From positions 106,869 to 170,868 of the forward strand of contig JAEUBA010000068.1 of assembly GCA_018257865.1 (NCBI GenBank): DNA of 64,000 nt. The letters run 5' to 3'. A model generated the notes under the pieces. The model was not told the DNA's origin and ran no database searches. It worked only from the letters and a program-made list of their open reading frames with translations. Position 1 is the first letter of the stretch. Each line of letters starts with the position of its first letter. Origin of the DNA: Stereocaulon alpinum (Eukaryota > Ascomycota > Lecanoromycetes > Lecanorales > Stereocaulaceae). The translations under genes and the position numbers were made by a program. Of this stretch, positions 48,730 to 59,531 are shown one piece after another.

Positions 48730-49698
48730 ATGACTCAAGCCAACAACGATCCCATGTTCTACGATCTTGATTTTGTAATTCCAGATGAAGATCTTGATCC
48801 CATGCTCCGTGACGACTATGACCCCATATACTGTGTCTCCAACGGCCTACCCTCCTGGTATACCCGACCAGTGCCGCTAAACCGTATCCCACCGCTCCTA
48901 GCGTTTGACGAGCTACTCGGCAGTGCCCCACCAGCGAAGGACTTTGAGCAGATATTCAGCCTAGCCGATGAAGCGCTGGACAGGATCAATATCACAGACA
49001 CGAGACCTGGCGACGTTTCTTACGCGCAGGTGCGCCGCTGTCTTGGCCCACACCACCATCTTTTGACAGATGTCCCTCGGAGTGATCTCGTTCCTATATC
49101 TCCTGAGGGTCCCATCAATTATCGCTATCGAGAAGAGTATTCCCGCACGCCTACACGACATCAAACAGACAATATCGCCGCACAGACATCCCAGCATCAT
49201 AAATTGGGCGCACTTATTCACGTCGATGGTGATGCTGCCATGCTCCACAACCTGATGCATCGTCGCGAATCCAAGGCCCCGACTCCGCGGATTCAAGTCC
49301 GAAGACGACAGCAAAATCCCAGAGGCCGTCCTCCTCAGCCCCGAGTCAAAGCACGTAGGACGCTTGAGCACATCGTCACCGACATGTCTAAGTTAGAAGG
49401 CCGCATATCAGCCATTCAACCCGACAGCGATCACAACCCCAACAACCCATATATGTTTCCGTCTTTGCAGACCTACAGTGTAGATCCTCCCCCGAATCTG
49501 TATTGGTGCCGTGATATCAACGGCGGCTACAGTCGAAGGAACTTGGATGAGATCGAACATCAGTTGCAGCCAGGATATTGGGCCGAGAGTACCAACAAGA
49601 GACCATACTTTACGAGGACTCGAGCTGAGGTAGAGGAACGACCTGGCAAATGCTTCAAGTCATTAGAAAGACTCAGGGCCTTCATGTGTAGAAGGTAG
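48730..49698 (+). CDS. Orphan protein with C-terminal Cys/aromatic module (copy 3), 322 aa
   Basis: A single exon starts MTQANNDPMFYDLDF. The N-terminal 100 residues are acidic with an amphipathic helix (FEQIFSLADEALDRI) and are unlike the other two genes. A basic Arg/Gln/Pro region (about 184-212) could bind nucleic acid. The C-terminal module runs about 241-296: YMFPSLQT (shared with copy 1), LYWCRDINGGYSRRNLDEI, PGYW and RPYFTR. A Lys/Arg/Glu-rich tail with two Cys follows. No signal peptide or membrane helix. With copies 1 and 2 it forms a same-strand array spaced about 1.3 and 0.56 kb apart. Confidence 0.68.
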   Translation: MTQANNDPMFYDLDFVIPDEDLDPMLRDDYDPIYCVSNGLPSWYTRPVPLNRIPPLLAFDELLGSAPPAKDFEQIFSLADEALDRINITDTRPGDVSYAQVRRCLGPHHHLLTDVPRSDLVPISPEGPINYRYREEYSRTPTRHQTDNIAAQTSQHHKLGALIHVDGDAAMLHNLMHRRESKAPTPRIQVRRRQQNPRGRPPQPRVKARRTLEHIVTDMSKLEGRISAIQPDSDHNPNNPYMFPSLQTYSVDPPPNLYWCRDINGGYSRRNLDEIEHQLQPGYWAESTNKRPYFTRTRAEVEERPGKCFKSLERLRAFMCRR

Positions 49699-50407
49699 AG
49701 GGTACACCTCATCATGCCCGAGTCAATGACTAGGACAAAGATGGGTTAGTGCTATTGTTTGAGTAAGCAGAGTTCAGCTGAACTATGGCTGGCGCATGAG
49801 CGTTGACCTGGGAATGTAGTTTGAGCATGGTATGCGGCAGCCAGTCTGCGTTGAGTTTCGTGCATTTGGTGGCATGGAATTGAGCCTGCGTACATTTGGG
49901 TAAATGCACGACTATCACGATAGAGCCACTATATTTTCTTGATTAGTTGAGATGCCCTTCGAATCCGTTGCGCCATTTCGGCAAGAGCATCTCGCTATCG
50001 ATAGGTAGTCGGTGAAACTTTGGTAGACAGGTGGCAACTGATTCAATACTAGGTAAGATTTACCGCAGACTTGCGCATGCAAGGCGAGCTTCTCCGCTGC
50101 CAAGGAGGCCAAGAGCAGAACCTTGAACGAGTCATTCGCCATCATTGGACCATGTAGAAGAGTCTACCGAGGCACCTGGCTTAATTCTACGCGATGGGAA
50201 AGCACGATTTCGCTGATAACAAAGACCGAGAGTCTCCTTCTGGAATATGACGTTTGACTCCAGTCTCCTCTGATAGTGTGCTAGCTGCGGCGGAGTATGT
50301 GTGGTGAGTCCCCAGCCCCTGAAACCCACAACTCATCGTCACACCCTCTTTGCTCCATTCCATGAAACAGGTTCTGGTCGTTAAGTTTGACGCTACTCGA
50401 CATTATC

Positions 50408-50840
50408 ATGCAACGCAAGATATCTGAAGGGTACTTCCAACGCAATAGGCTTTATGTTAATGTGGGCGCAATCGACCACGTGGACCACGGGAAGACGATC
50501 TTGGCCACTGCTCTCACCACCGTCCTGGTCGAGAGATATGGAGGTGGAGGTCGAGCTTATCAAGTGATCGACAGTGTGCCTGAAGAGGAAGCTCGCGTTA
50601 CCACTATCAACGCTTCTCATATTGGACACGAGACTCCCACTCGCCATTATGTTTATGTAAGTGCCTTTTACGGGGCTATTAGCTCCCCGATCTGTCCCAT
50701 TCGTGGCTGCTCAGGCATGATTTGCAGTAACGGGTCTCCTACCTGCTAGCATAGTGACCACTCAAGTCTGGGTTGAAGATTGTCCTCTGGCATGATTACT
50801 GCTCCAACCCAATCTTTTGTTCCCCAAGTCCCAATTGTAA
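50408..50840 (+). pseudogene. Bacterial-type EF-Tu (tuf) fragment
   Basis: From ATG 50408 the frame encodes the start of elongation factor Tu: FQRNRLYVNVGAIDHVDHGK, LTTVLVERYGG, VPEEEAR and TPTRHYVYV. The wording follows bacterial EF-Tu (TTVLAKxYGG, TINTSH, DTPTRHYAHV), not fungal mitochondrial TUF1, which has a different spacer and TISTAH. The first P-loop Gly is replaced by Asp, and the GIT of switch I is altered, so it cannot be a working GTPase. Similarity stops at 50659, where the sequence reads GTAAGT; about 110 nt later DCP (50778) and, in another frame, GMITAPTQ (50789 on) resemble the next EF-Tu segment. The rest of EF-Tu is missing. Either a decayed transferred gene or a fragment of one. 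Confidence 0.7.
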
Positions 50841-53800
50841 TTATTGCTTTTAAGCTGAAGTGCTCTCAGGTCGCATGGTATTTCATGTTGGCTTGTCTTG
50901 AAAGCGGTTCATATGTTCAAAGTCCTTCCCGGGCATCATTTCATGCCTTGGTCAGCTGCTTGAGATTTTAATTCTGGCAAGATCTCATCTTGTGATGGGC
51001 CGAGGCAGCAAGCATGTAAATCTACCCGTAGGCCAAAGGTCTTCTACGAGAGAACCTGGAAATTGTTTATCATCGAAGTCTCTGTATCTAGCCGAAACAC
51101 GACCGCCTTCGAATCGTGATATAGCCTAGTAGTCCTCCATCCGCAAGGCTTGTAGTGAAGGCCTGTCTTGACCATGGCAAACTCGGATTATGATGATATA
51201 CCATCCACAGCAGCGATGTGCCCCCAACTTTTATCTCGTAGTAACTACCGCCGCCCAGCATGATGTCGTAGGAAAGCCGAGTCTGTGTAGGCGACCCTTA
51301 GGTGGAGGTAGGGGTTTCGCCTTCCAAGTGAACGTAGGACGAAGTAGATAGGTGGTGAGGTAGGGCAGCAGGGTGAGCTGGATAGGTTCTTCAGCTAGGC
51401 GCATACACTTGGAGTAATTCTAGGTCTGTCAGCACGAGTCTATAAGCATTGCTGTTCCACGTATCCTGAATGCCGCAAGAGTAGCAGCTCTGGCACCTGC
51501 GTTCTCGGAGCCCAAAGTCGAAGCTATAAAGCGTAGCCATAGGCTCGCACCACATTAAAAACCGTTTTGTAAGCTTCTAACATTGGGATATTAGGCACTG
51601 GGGTAGCACATAGTCTGCATTGCATCATCGAAGTGTAGAACTGGCATCGAAAAGGACTATGGCATGTTGAGATCATAATGGAAGGACGACTTCATACGGT
51701 CAGGTCATAGAGATGAGATGCCAAGCCATCCTCTTCAACTCGCTAGAGTACCTACTCCTTCGAGACATGAACTCTTTAAAGCGGATGAAACAACTAACAG
51801 TGCGCCCTAGAGCGCTTCGGCACTCCACTCTTCGGTGCTACATTCTCATGTTTGCGAGGAAGATCTATATCGACTTTGTAGAATACGGTGAGAACGAGTC
51901 CAGACTGAGATCCTTTGCAGTCCATTCCATATCGCAACTTTCTACTCTTGAGTCATACAGCTCTCTTTCCAGATCTATCTTGATCAAGGACGTACGAGTT
52001 AACTGCTACACAAAGTGTAGGAGCTAAAGAAACATGCTAAGCTCTTCCCTTGCTTGCTAAGTAGAGAGGGCTACCTGTGAGACGGTGCTGCATTCAACGT
52101 GCGCCCTCTTGACCTTTCCCATGTGAAAGTCCTGAGTGATACAACTCACTAGACACCACATCTTTCCCTTGCTACTATGTTTTTGACCTGTCACAGTCAC
52201 CGCCGCATTACCGTTCCCAGCTCTACCGCTGTGTATAACTTCCCAACAACGATAGGCTTCATATGAGAGGCATCACCGAGGGAGCCATCTTCTGTGTCCA
52301 ATCAGATCCTTTGTTTTTTGAGAACTACACATCTGCGAATTTTCAATCCCATTTGGTAACTATCGGCATCGTCTTGCAATAAGTTCAGAGTTTTTGAGTT
52401 GTGCAACGTCTTGGCCTTACTTCACCAACCACAGCAGGCAGTCTAGTCCTCGCCAGCGACATACTACACAATTACAATGACAGCAAGAAACCATGAGATG
52501 GTAGAACGCCCCTTGATGCGCCGCCATGGCCCTTGCATGGAAGTCTCCCACCTCCGATACTCGGACAGCAGAAGCTACCCCTCTTATTCACACGTACCGA
52601 GTCAAAGTGGGGACCTCAAGCTTTTGACATCCCACACTTGAGTCGAATTGGGCTGGTATCGATAAATAAGCTTGCGAGCACTGTCCCAGAAGTTCCCCAA
52701 TCCAGAGTGTCTGGGTATCACGCAAGTGTGCAGTTGCAATTCAATAGCAAAGGTCTTGGTAGATGAGACGGTCTTTTGATGGAGTCCTTGCTAGCAGTGA
52801 GGTCATCTGATCGAGCTGGAGAAGGCCTGGGATTGCTGGGGCTCGTGGTCTTGGTTATTGGGTTCAGAACCTTACTTTAGTGGAATAGTGTACAGCTTAT
52901 CTGGAGGTACCTTAGGATATGTCTGACAGGCGCGAACTGAGACATTCGAGTCGTAAACCTCGAGTCATGCGAGCAATCGTTGACCGAATGTGGACAAGCA
53001 CAAAGTGTCAATATGCAGGAGTGCATTAGTTCTTGGGCGCTCAATGCCGCCACATCTGTGCCCTGCCCTAACCTATCTCCCTGCACCTACTTGTTTTAAG
53101 CCAGTCCGTCGGAAGTCGTCTCTCTCTTATATGTATTGCGCGAGTAATCACACTGGGTCAGTCAGGTTAAGCGATACTAAAAGAGTTGTCGGTATATTTG
53201 TTTGCCCAGCTTGGCCGCTTGCACCCAGAGCCAATTGAGCGAATCCAAGGGGGAAAGGCTGAGTATTCAGCTCCTTGCACAGATCGGCTGCTTGCAGAAT
53301 CGTGTTTGCCACATATTGCGCAAGTACGTCCCGTACTGAGGACTTTGAAGTACCAAAAGGCACAAAATGGTCGGTCCCAGCCGCTCGTACACCTCGGTTT
53401 CCTGCCGTTGTTATTGCCTGGCAACATGTCGTTGGGGTACGACTATAGCGTTGCTGGCTTCGCTGAGGAGTAGCCAAGGGAAGCTTCCTCTCCGATTCAC
53501 CGGTTACTCAACATCCTCATTTAGAGCGGCTATACGCCGAATGTCTCTCGAACACATCACAAGTGCTTACCCTGCCTTTCTTCGCATAGCCTCGTACGAA
53601 ATGCTCTCACCCCGGACGCGGCCGTAACTACGATCTCGAAGCGTATATCCTGTAAATGACTCAGGATCCGAGGTTTCTTCTGCGTAGCGCCCTAGAGATC
53701 TCTTCACAGCTAAGGAGCCTAGCGAGGGCGCATAGAGGGCTGAGGTCTGGCCATGGAAATTCCTCAGGGAAAATGTTGAGTGCGCGAGCCGCCTTTCATA

Positions 53801-54427
53801 ACCCTTTGGTCCTTACTGTATGAATTCAAAGTAAGTTAGGAGTTGACTTCCTCTAACATTCTGCACGCCGAGACTTGCTCATTCTCCTTTTGCGCAACTT
53901 TTCCCAGATCCAGGCTCAGGACGATCGCCGCCAATCTCGGCGTCGCTCCACCCATGCAGTCAGCCGTTTTTAGCGCAACTTACACGAGAACTGACCGCTT
54001 TGAGCCCCTCCATCCGATCCAACCGAAACCCCGGCGCGTATGTTAGGCTCTTGTGAAGGAGCTTCTAGAGTACCTAGCAGTAAGCACGATTAATTCGGAG
54101 GAGGATCCGACTGTCATCGATGATCCCAGAGGGTAATGCGGAAGTGCTCCGTAAAGTTTTGTGTCGTAGGATGCGGTCAGTATTTGAATTCAAACTGATA
54201 GAAGAAAAGCTTCCGGGACGTTTCGGCAAAGGAGAGATATCCACCACACATATTAGTGACTGATTATGTTGAGCCGTCTCGCTTACCCAGCGTCTTATGG
54301 CCCGCGACATATGGTTTGGTGGATGTGTCTTTGCGCGAATTGATAGGCTTGAGTGACTACGCTGAAACGGCAATCCCGCCTTAGAGCCGCCGTAGTATTG
54401 CCTTAGTCAGGGGTAAAGTAGGGACCA

Positions 54428-54494
54428 AGGCTCTAGCGCGGCGCCCTCCTGCAGGGGACGATAGGCTAGGGAGGCCTCGGTAGCACTAGAGCCT
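54428..54494. repeat. Perfect 9-bp inverted repeat with 49-bp spacer
   Basis: AGGCTCTAG at 54428-54436 is mirrored by CTAGAGCCT at 54486-54494. The spacer is GC-rich. Could form a hairpin stem or be chance. Confidence 0.6.
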
Positions 54495-55078
54495 ATCACA
54501 GCACCCCACCATGAGCATTTCCTTGTTATTCTGGGTCCACTCGCAAGCGGCACCGTTGACAACTTTGACAACTTCTCGCTCACAGTCAGGGGTATCTGTT
54601 GTTACCGTGCTATTCTTGGGTAATAGAATGCACAGCGGGCCTCCCACTCCGGCACTCCCTGCCAACTTCAACCGACTGTTACCTCATCCATCGACTGCTC
54701 ATTAAACCCAAAATACGGACACATACAGTGGGGCTAGGATACTGCTTGGGAGACAGCCAGGGAAGGAGGGATGAACTCCCAACACACCCAAGAAAGGCGA
54801 TGATAGAATACGAGGTTCTGTACGGAGTACAGCCGAGAGGGTGACGCCCCCTGTTGGAAATTGAGATGACGCCCCACCCTGAGCAGAAGATCCCTCATTA
54901 TGCCGTCCTATTAATTTACTCATACCCCTCCAACTCTCTTTCACCTTTTCTCTTCCTTCTTCTTCCCTCGTCCATCTTTCATCGCATCAACAGTCACTCG
55001 TTAAGTACTGCAAATCGTTCCTCGCCATCATCTTAGGTCTATTAATCTTTTAATACGCTCCCTACACATCCATTTATT

Positions 55079-55093
55079 CTCTCTCTCTCTCTC
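55079..55093 (+). promoter_or_regulatory. CT-rich leader tract upstream of GPI-protein gene
   Basis: An uninterrupted (CT)n run lies 28-43 nt upstream of the ATG at 55122. Pyrimidine tracts near the transcription start are common in strongly expressed fungal genes; the role here is inferred. Confidence 0.5.
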
Positions 55094-55121
55094 ATATCTA
55101 AACAAAAACCAGTCGATCAAC

Positions 55122-56005
55122 ATGATTTCTACAATCTTCGCTCTCGCTGCCGTCGCTGGCCTTGCAGCCGCCCATGGCAACTATAGCATAAGTGCGACTG
55201 GAACAGGTGGATCCGTCCCAAGCCCAACCGTCATCGATGTCACGACAGTCGTCACCTCCTACACCACCTACTGCCCATCAGCTACCACCGTGGTTCAAGG
55301 CAACCAGACCTACACTGCAACTGAGGTGAGCGGATTCCATCTCCCGCCAAATAAATCCATCCATCCAAATATGTCCACTAACATACCAACTCACAGGCAA
55401 CCACCCTGACAATCACCAACTGCCCGTGCACACTCACAACCAAGACCACCGCCACCCCATTCGCAACCACAACCACCGAGGTCGTCACATCTTACACAAC
55501 CTACTGCCCACAGGCAACCTCTGTCATTCAGAATGGCAAGACCTACACCGCAACCGCATCCGAGACTCTCACAATCACTGAATGCCCGTGCACGCTCACC
55601 AAGACCGCGACCTTCACCCCTGGCGTGCCAGTTACCTCAACCGGTATCACCATCGTCACTACCGTTGTACCAACCTACACCACCGTTTGCCCCACAAGCA
55701 CCGTCCTGGTCGTTCCCGGCCCAAAGGTGACTGCCACCTACACCGCCACTCCATCGCAAACTGTCACCGTCACCAACGGCCCCTTCACCACCACCACTGC
55801 GGTGCCAACAACCACCGTCTTCACCCCCACTGCCCCAGCCCAAGTCGCCACGACCTTGGCCCCAGCGCCAGTGGTTCCAATTGGCACAGGAGCCTCATCA
55901 GGCCTCGGCCCCAAGCCAACCACCACTCACTTCACCGGTGGTGCAGCCAAGGCAACCGGCATTCCTCTTGCCGCTGCTCTGGGTCTGGTTGCTTACATCT
56001 TGTAA
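55122..56005 (+). CDS. GPI-anchored Ser/Thr-rich cell-wall protein
   Basis: Two exons, 55122-55325 and 55397-56005 (intron GTGAGC...CACAG), encode 270 residues. Signal peptide: MISTIFALAAVAGLAAAHG. The mature part has two tandem repeats of about 45 residues (TTVVTSYTTYCPSAT... and TEVVTSYTTYCPQAT...), each ending TLTIT-x-CPCTLT, with four similarly placed cysteines, then a Thr/Pro/Val-rich stalk suited to O-mannosylation. The end has a small-residue GPI attachment zone (HFTGGAAKATG) and a short hydrophobic tail (IPLAAALGLVAYIL) directly before the stop. The repeats resemble those of the clock-controlled ccg-6/CCW-type wall proteins of Pezizomycotina. Expected to be attached to the membrane and then the wall glucan, with a structural or adhesive role. 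Confidence 0.88.
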
Positions 56006-56854
56006 GCCGGACAATAGTCTTTGGTGACGGATTCGATTCAAGCGTGGGGATGGGGGGCAATGCATGTTGGCATTCTGTTGCTTGCTTCAAGAATACCTAC
56101 CTTCCATATAGTTGGGTTGGATACTTCTCAGCGCATGCAAGAGGCTACGAACTAATGTAGGTATTATAAAAGGTAGCATAGACAGCACTGCGTTCCGGGC
56201 GCAGCTGAGGCGCAGAAATTCATATAATCACTTTACCACTACACGGGAATTAAATACAATATTCGCTTCTTGACACCTTAATTTCCTTCCAACGTCTCAT
56301 TCGGACATTCAGTACGCTTTCTCGTCAATATGAAACAAAAGCACACGGCCCCCAGATTAGTCCAGGAGCGCCGCCCCAGGAGCCGTGCGGAGATCTGCCA
56401 CTAGTTTTAACGCGCCTAAGGTAGAGTACTCTAAAATCATCACCCAAATTAACAACCTGTACCTACACTATCCACACCTCCCACCCCTCTCTACCGCCCC
56501 ACTGACTCTGACTCTCGCATACCACACCATACCCCAACACCCCTGCACTCTTCCACCTCTCCCCTTCCTTACCACCGCTCCAATAAAACCCTAGATCCCG
56601 AACCCCTTCACCCTCTACTCTAGTACTCATCCCTACCCCACCCCACCCTGCTTTACTCTACTACCTTACCATACCTTCGCTAATCTTACTATCTTACCTA
56701 CCGCGCTGTCCTCTCCATAATCCCTCAGTTGTCCGCCTCCGCTCTTTCTCCCACTTAGGCCCCTCTTTTACTCCCTTCTTCTCTTACCAACCGAGCCAAC
56801 TCGTATTCCGATATCGATATCGATATCAATGTTGACGGACCTACCAGGAAACGA
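56006..56854. other. Intergenic, pyrimidine-rich
   Basis: This is the 3' flank of the GPI gene, then a C/T-rich stretch (about 56450-56790) with CCTTACC-like units and a short GATATC repeat (about 56810-56828). No coding signal. Confidence 0.5.
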
Positions 56855-58011
56855 TTAATCTTCATAACTACTGTGACCTTTACGGTCTACAAGGATATTG
56901 ATTGTTCCCCAGATGAGGGCAACCAGAAGCCAAGTAATCTTACTTGTTGTCAGCTGACAATGATATTATCCAGAGAAGCCAGACAATCCGACAGAAGAAG
57001 ACATACCTCCCAAAGCACCGAACAGAATAGTTCAGTCATTGCCTTAAAGAGGCAATGAAATGCCAGTGTTAATCTATACAGCACAAGCCAAGAAATTCTA
57101 GAGCTGTTGTTGGAAGAATTGAGAACACGATCTCTGAGCTTTATCAATCTACCCTTCATAAAGTTGCTCGGGAAGGTTCTGAACATTCGCTGTATCTTGG
57201 CCGATGCGGTCGGGAACATCAGTATTATCCTACTAATGTAGCTGATGGAGAGAAATCAAGGGGATGAGGAATGAGGGGTCGACGAATTCTGATGACTTCG
57301 CACCCATGTACATTGACTCAATCGGTCCTATGAGTCTTCGATGGAATAGACACCAAGCGGGGTACAAAGGATGGATTTCATGGAGTTCTATGAAGCTAGC
57401 GGTAACCAATGTACAGCCGAGCATGATGGCAGTAGCGCCCATATAAATCATGCGCCACAGTCGAAGACCTGGTCGCTGTTGGAAGAACCTTCAAAGGAAA
57501 GTAAGAGTCGTAAGATGCGTAATAGATGAGAACCAAGCATGGTCTACAGTGAGTTGCCAGTGGTACACCGCGAACCCGCACTTCAATTGGCTATCTTCGC
57601 TGACAAGAACCGAAATTCCAGTGACAACTTGGAGATCACTGAAAGTGAGTATGGCATTCTGCAAAGCTATGCTCCATTTTCCAGAGTGCACGTGGAGTCT
57701 CCTTGGCCATCTCGCACGCACGATTCTGATGCATATTTTGTGTATTGGATTGTTTGCGTTCTCATGGTCAAGCATATAGAAGGCAGTACATAGAATAAGG
57801 GTAAGGTAAGCTGATGCTCCAAATCCTGTAAGGACCTGCAACATTCCATATCAGACAAAGGCGTGACGACCAAATGGAAACTGCATACCCCGATTCCGGA
57901 TAAACCTGGATTTGGCTGTGAGGTCGTGGGCACATTAGTGCAGTTGAAAAGATAGGCATGACGACGTTTGTACTAGGCATAGAAGGCTTCGTGGAGGTTG
58001 GGAGCAAACAT
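56855..58011 (-). pseudogene. Multi-pass fungal membrane protein, nonsense-mutated
   Basis: On the minus strand, exons of about 58011-57889, 57835-57297, 57241-57007 and 56938-56855 join in phase through introns GTATGC...GCAG, GTCATC...ATCAG and GTATGT...TAAG. They read as a recognisable but unnamed fungal integral membrane family: PNPGLSGIGV, then ILTFSDLQVVTGISVLV, CGFAVYHWQLTVDHAWFSS, LRLWRMIYMGATAIM, and finally ITWLLVALIWGTINILVD. Two in-frame stops break it: TAG at 57975-57973 near the N-terminus and TGA at 57493-57491, exactly where relatives have Arg (CGA to TGA is one transition). The first stop might instead lie in an unrecognised intron; the second cannot easily. Splice sites remain intact, so inactivation looks recent. 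Confidence 0.65.
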
Positions 58012-58289
58012 GCAGTGTAGGATTCCAAAATCTGCAAACCTTGAACACCCTGTCCGGTCAGGCTCCGACAAAGATCACTGAAGGAACTCTAGGGATGTAG
58101 GATGAGATTGTGGGACGGGTCCGAGATTGCGAGCTGCTTCTACGTCGAGACTGGCTCAGGCTACAGATCTGCGAAACCACTTATTCAGCCCAGTCTGCCT
58201 TGTCGCAAGGCAAGTCACCCATGTGAGATGGCAATGGCATCATCAGATAAGGATATCATCAGTGATGAGCTTGGTCATTGGTGGGCATT

Positions 58290-58735
58290 AAGGGTCGCAA
58301 CGTTGCGCAACTTTCTCGGTGCTGCGCGCAAGTTGCGCAACATTCCCACGACTGTGCGCAACATGTTAGTAAACAGAACACCTGCCAAGCATATATATAT
58401 GGAGACCTGTCTGGGGCGAATTCCAAAGGTAGGAGGGTCTGCGATGGAGATCAGGATGCCGATAGACCTACTATCTAGCTTAAACACAGGCCTTATAGAG
58501 GGACTATTGTGTATTGTCTGAGTATGCAACAGGCTTCTTTAGACTACGTAATAACCCTACATAGTATATCATATGAATAGACGCAACTTGCGTCCAAGAC
58601 CACTGCGAGCATATTACATCTTAAAGAGAGCGTATATTGCGCGCAACTTACGAGTCCGACTCCTAGTAGGCATTCGTAGACGCAAGCCCCCTGCATGAAG
58701 CCTACTCTAATACCGTATAGCGCAAGCGCCCCAAT
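58290..58735. repeat. Cluster of CGCAA palindromes
   Basis: GTTGCGCAAC (a perfect 10-bp palindrome) occurs at 58302-58311 and 58332-58341, 30 bp apart. The first overlaps GCAACGTTGC at 58297-58306. Related sites are GTGCGCAAC at 58354-58362, ACGCAACTTGCGT near 58581 and TTGCGCGCAAC near 58638, with further CGCAAG words to about 58735. Not coding. Could be binding sites or a decayed simple repeat. Confidence 0.7.
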
Positions 58736-58999
58736 GATGCTCAGCCCTAGACCCCCCATTGTCAATTTGCTCTGACCTAGCTTGCGTGTTCTTCCAGCTT
58801 CTCTCGCTTGACGTAGATATTCACACTCGACGCATCGCCACGGACGTTCCTCCGTAGGCCAATTTTCTGGTTAGCTAAGCTGTTATTGAAAGACGATAGT
58901 TGAGCCTGTAGGCTTCGCTGCATCAATCTTGACCTTGACCTATGCGGTAAATGTGCCATGCCAGAAAGTTTGCGATACCTTGTAGGCGTTGGAGAATGC

Positions 59000-59428
59000 G
59001 CCTTCTGAGATTAATACACCTTCGAATGAGCTAGCAGATTTGTACTTGGTGTTGGGTACGCTGCAGGCTCACCTCGGTGATGAAGAAATATCGGCTGGGG
59101 TGATGGATTTTCGGTATTATCGAACTCGGAAAAGGTGCTCGAAGCCTGCCTGAGGATTTTTAAAGCCATTAGCGTCGTCGTTGGTGACTATGATTCTACC
59201 AACGCTAGGTCGGCTGTCGCTTCGAGTTGGCTGCGATTGAAGTGGAAATTTAAGCAGGACGAGATTGGAAGATTGAGAGAAATCGACTATCAATGTACGC
59301 TGAGACCTTTCGTGGAAAGTGCTGCTCATTACGAATTGAGACTGACAAACCAGGGACTCCTAGTGTGCAAGTCAGCTCATTCCAGCCAGCAATCAGCATC
59401 ACGACATCAAGGTATCAATCTGCTGTGA
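59000..59428 (+). pseudogene. Broken fungal STAND-type N-terminal domain
   Basis: The frame 59108-59428 reads FSVLSNSEKVLEACLRIFKA and WLRLKWKFKQDEIGRLRE, the end of the helical N-terminal domain found in many fungal NACHT/ankyrin proteins. The preceding part of that domain is present just upstream but in another frame (SNELADLYLVLGTLQAHLGD, about 59022-59080), and no intron signal explains the switch. No NTPase or repeat domain follows before 61.9 kb. It is best read as a frameshifted remnant of an NLR-like gene. Confidence 0.5.
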
Positions 59429-59531
59429 CGGTTCAGCAGCATAGCCACCCTGAAGAGGGATATGTTTCCTCGTAGAGCAGCGTTCCCGTGCCAGGTGCTT
59501 CTAAGGCGCATGCGAAGTATCTTGCACTAAC

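Larger units (their letters stand above)
50841..55121. other. 4.3 kb gene-poor region
   Basis: No gene can be supported. ORFs at 51713-52027 (+), 53148-53477 (-) and 53186-53473 (+) are the longest, overlap or lack family traits, and have no convincing introns. A 9-bp inverted repeat is noted at 54428-54494. The last 150 bp before 55122 is C/T-rich and acts as the probable leader of the GPI-protein gene. Confidence 0.4.

Noticed and set aside
53148..53477. 109-codon minus-strand ORF with protein-like C-terminal half
   Set aside because: Overlaps an equally long plus-strand ORF, no domain or splice support; cannot decide that either is real.
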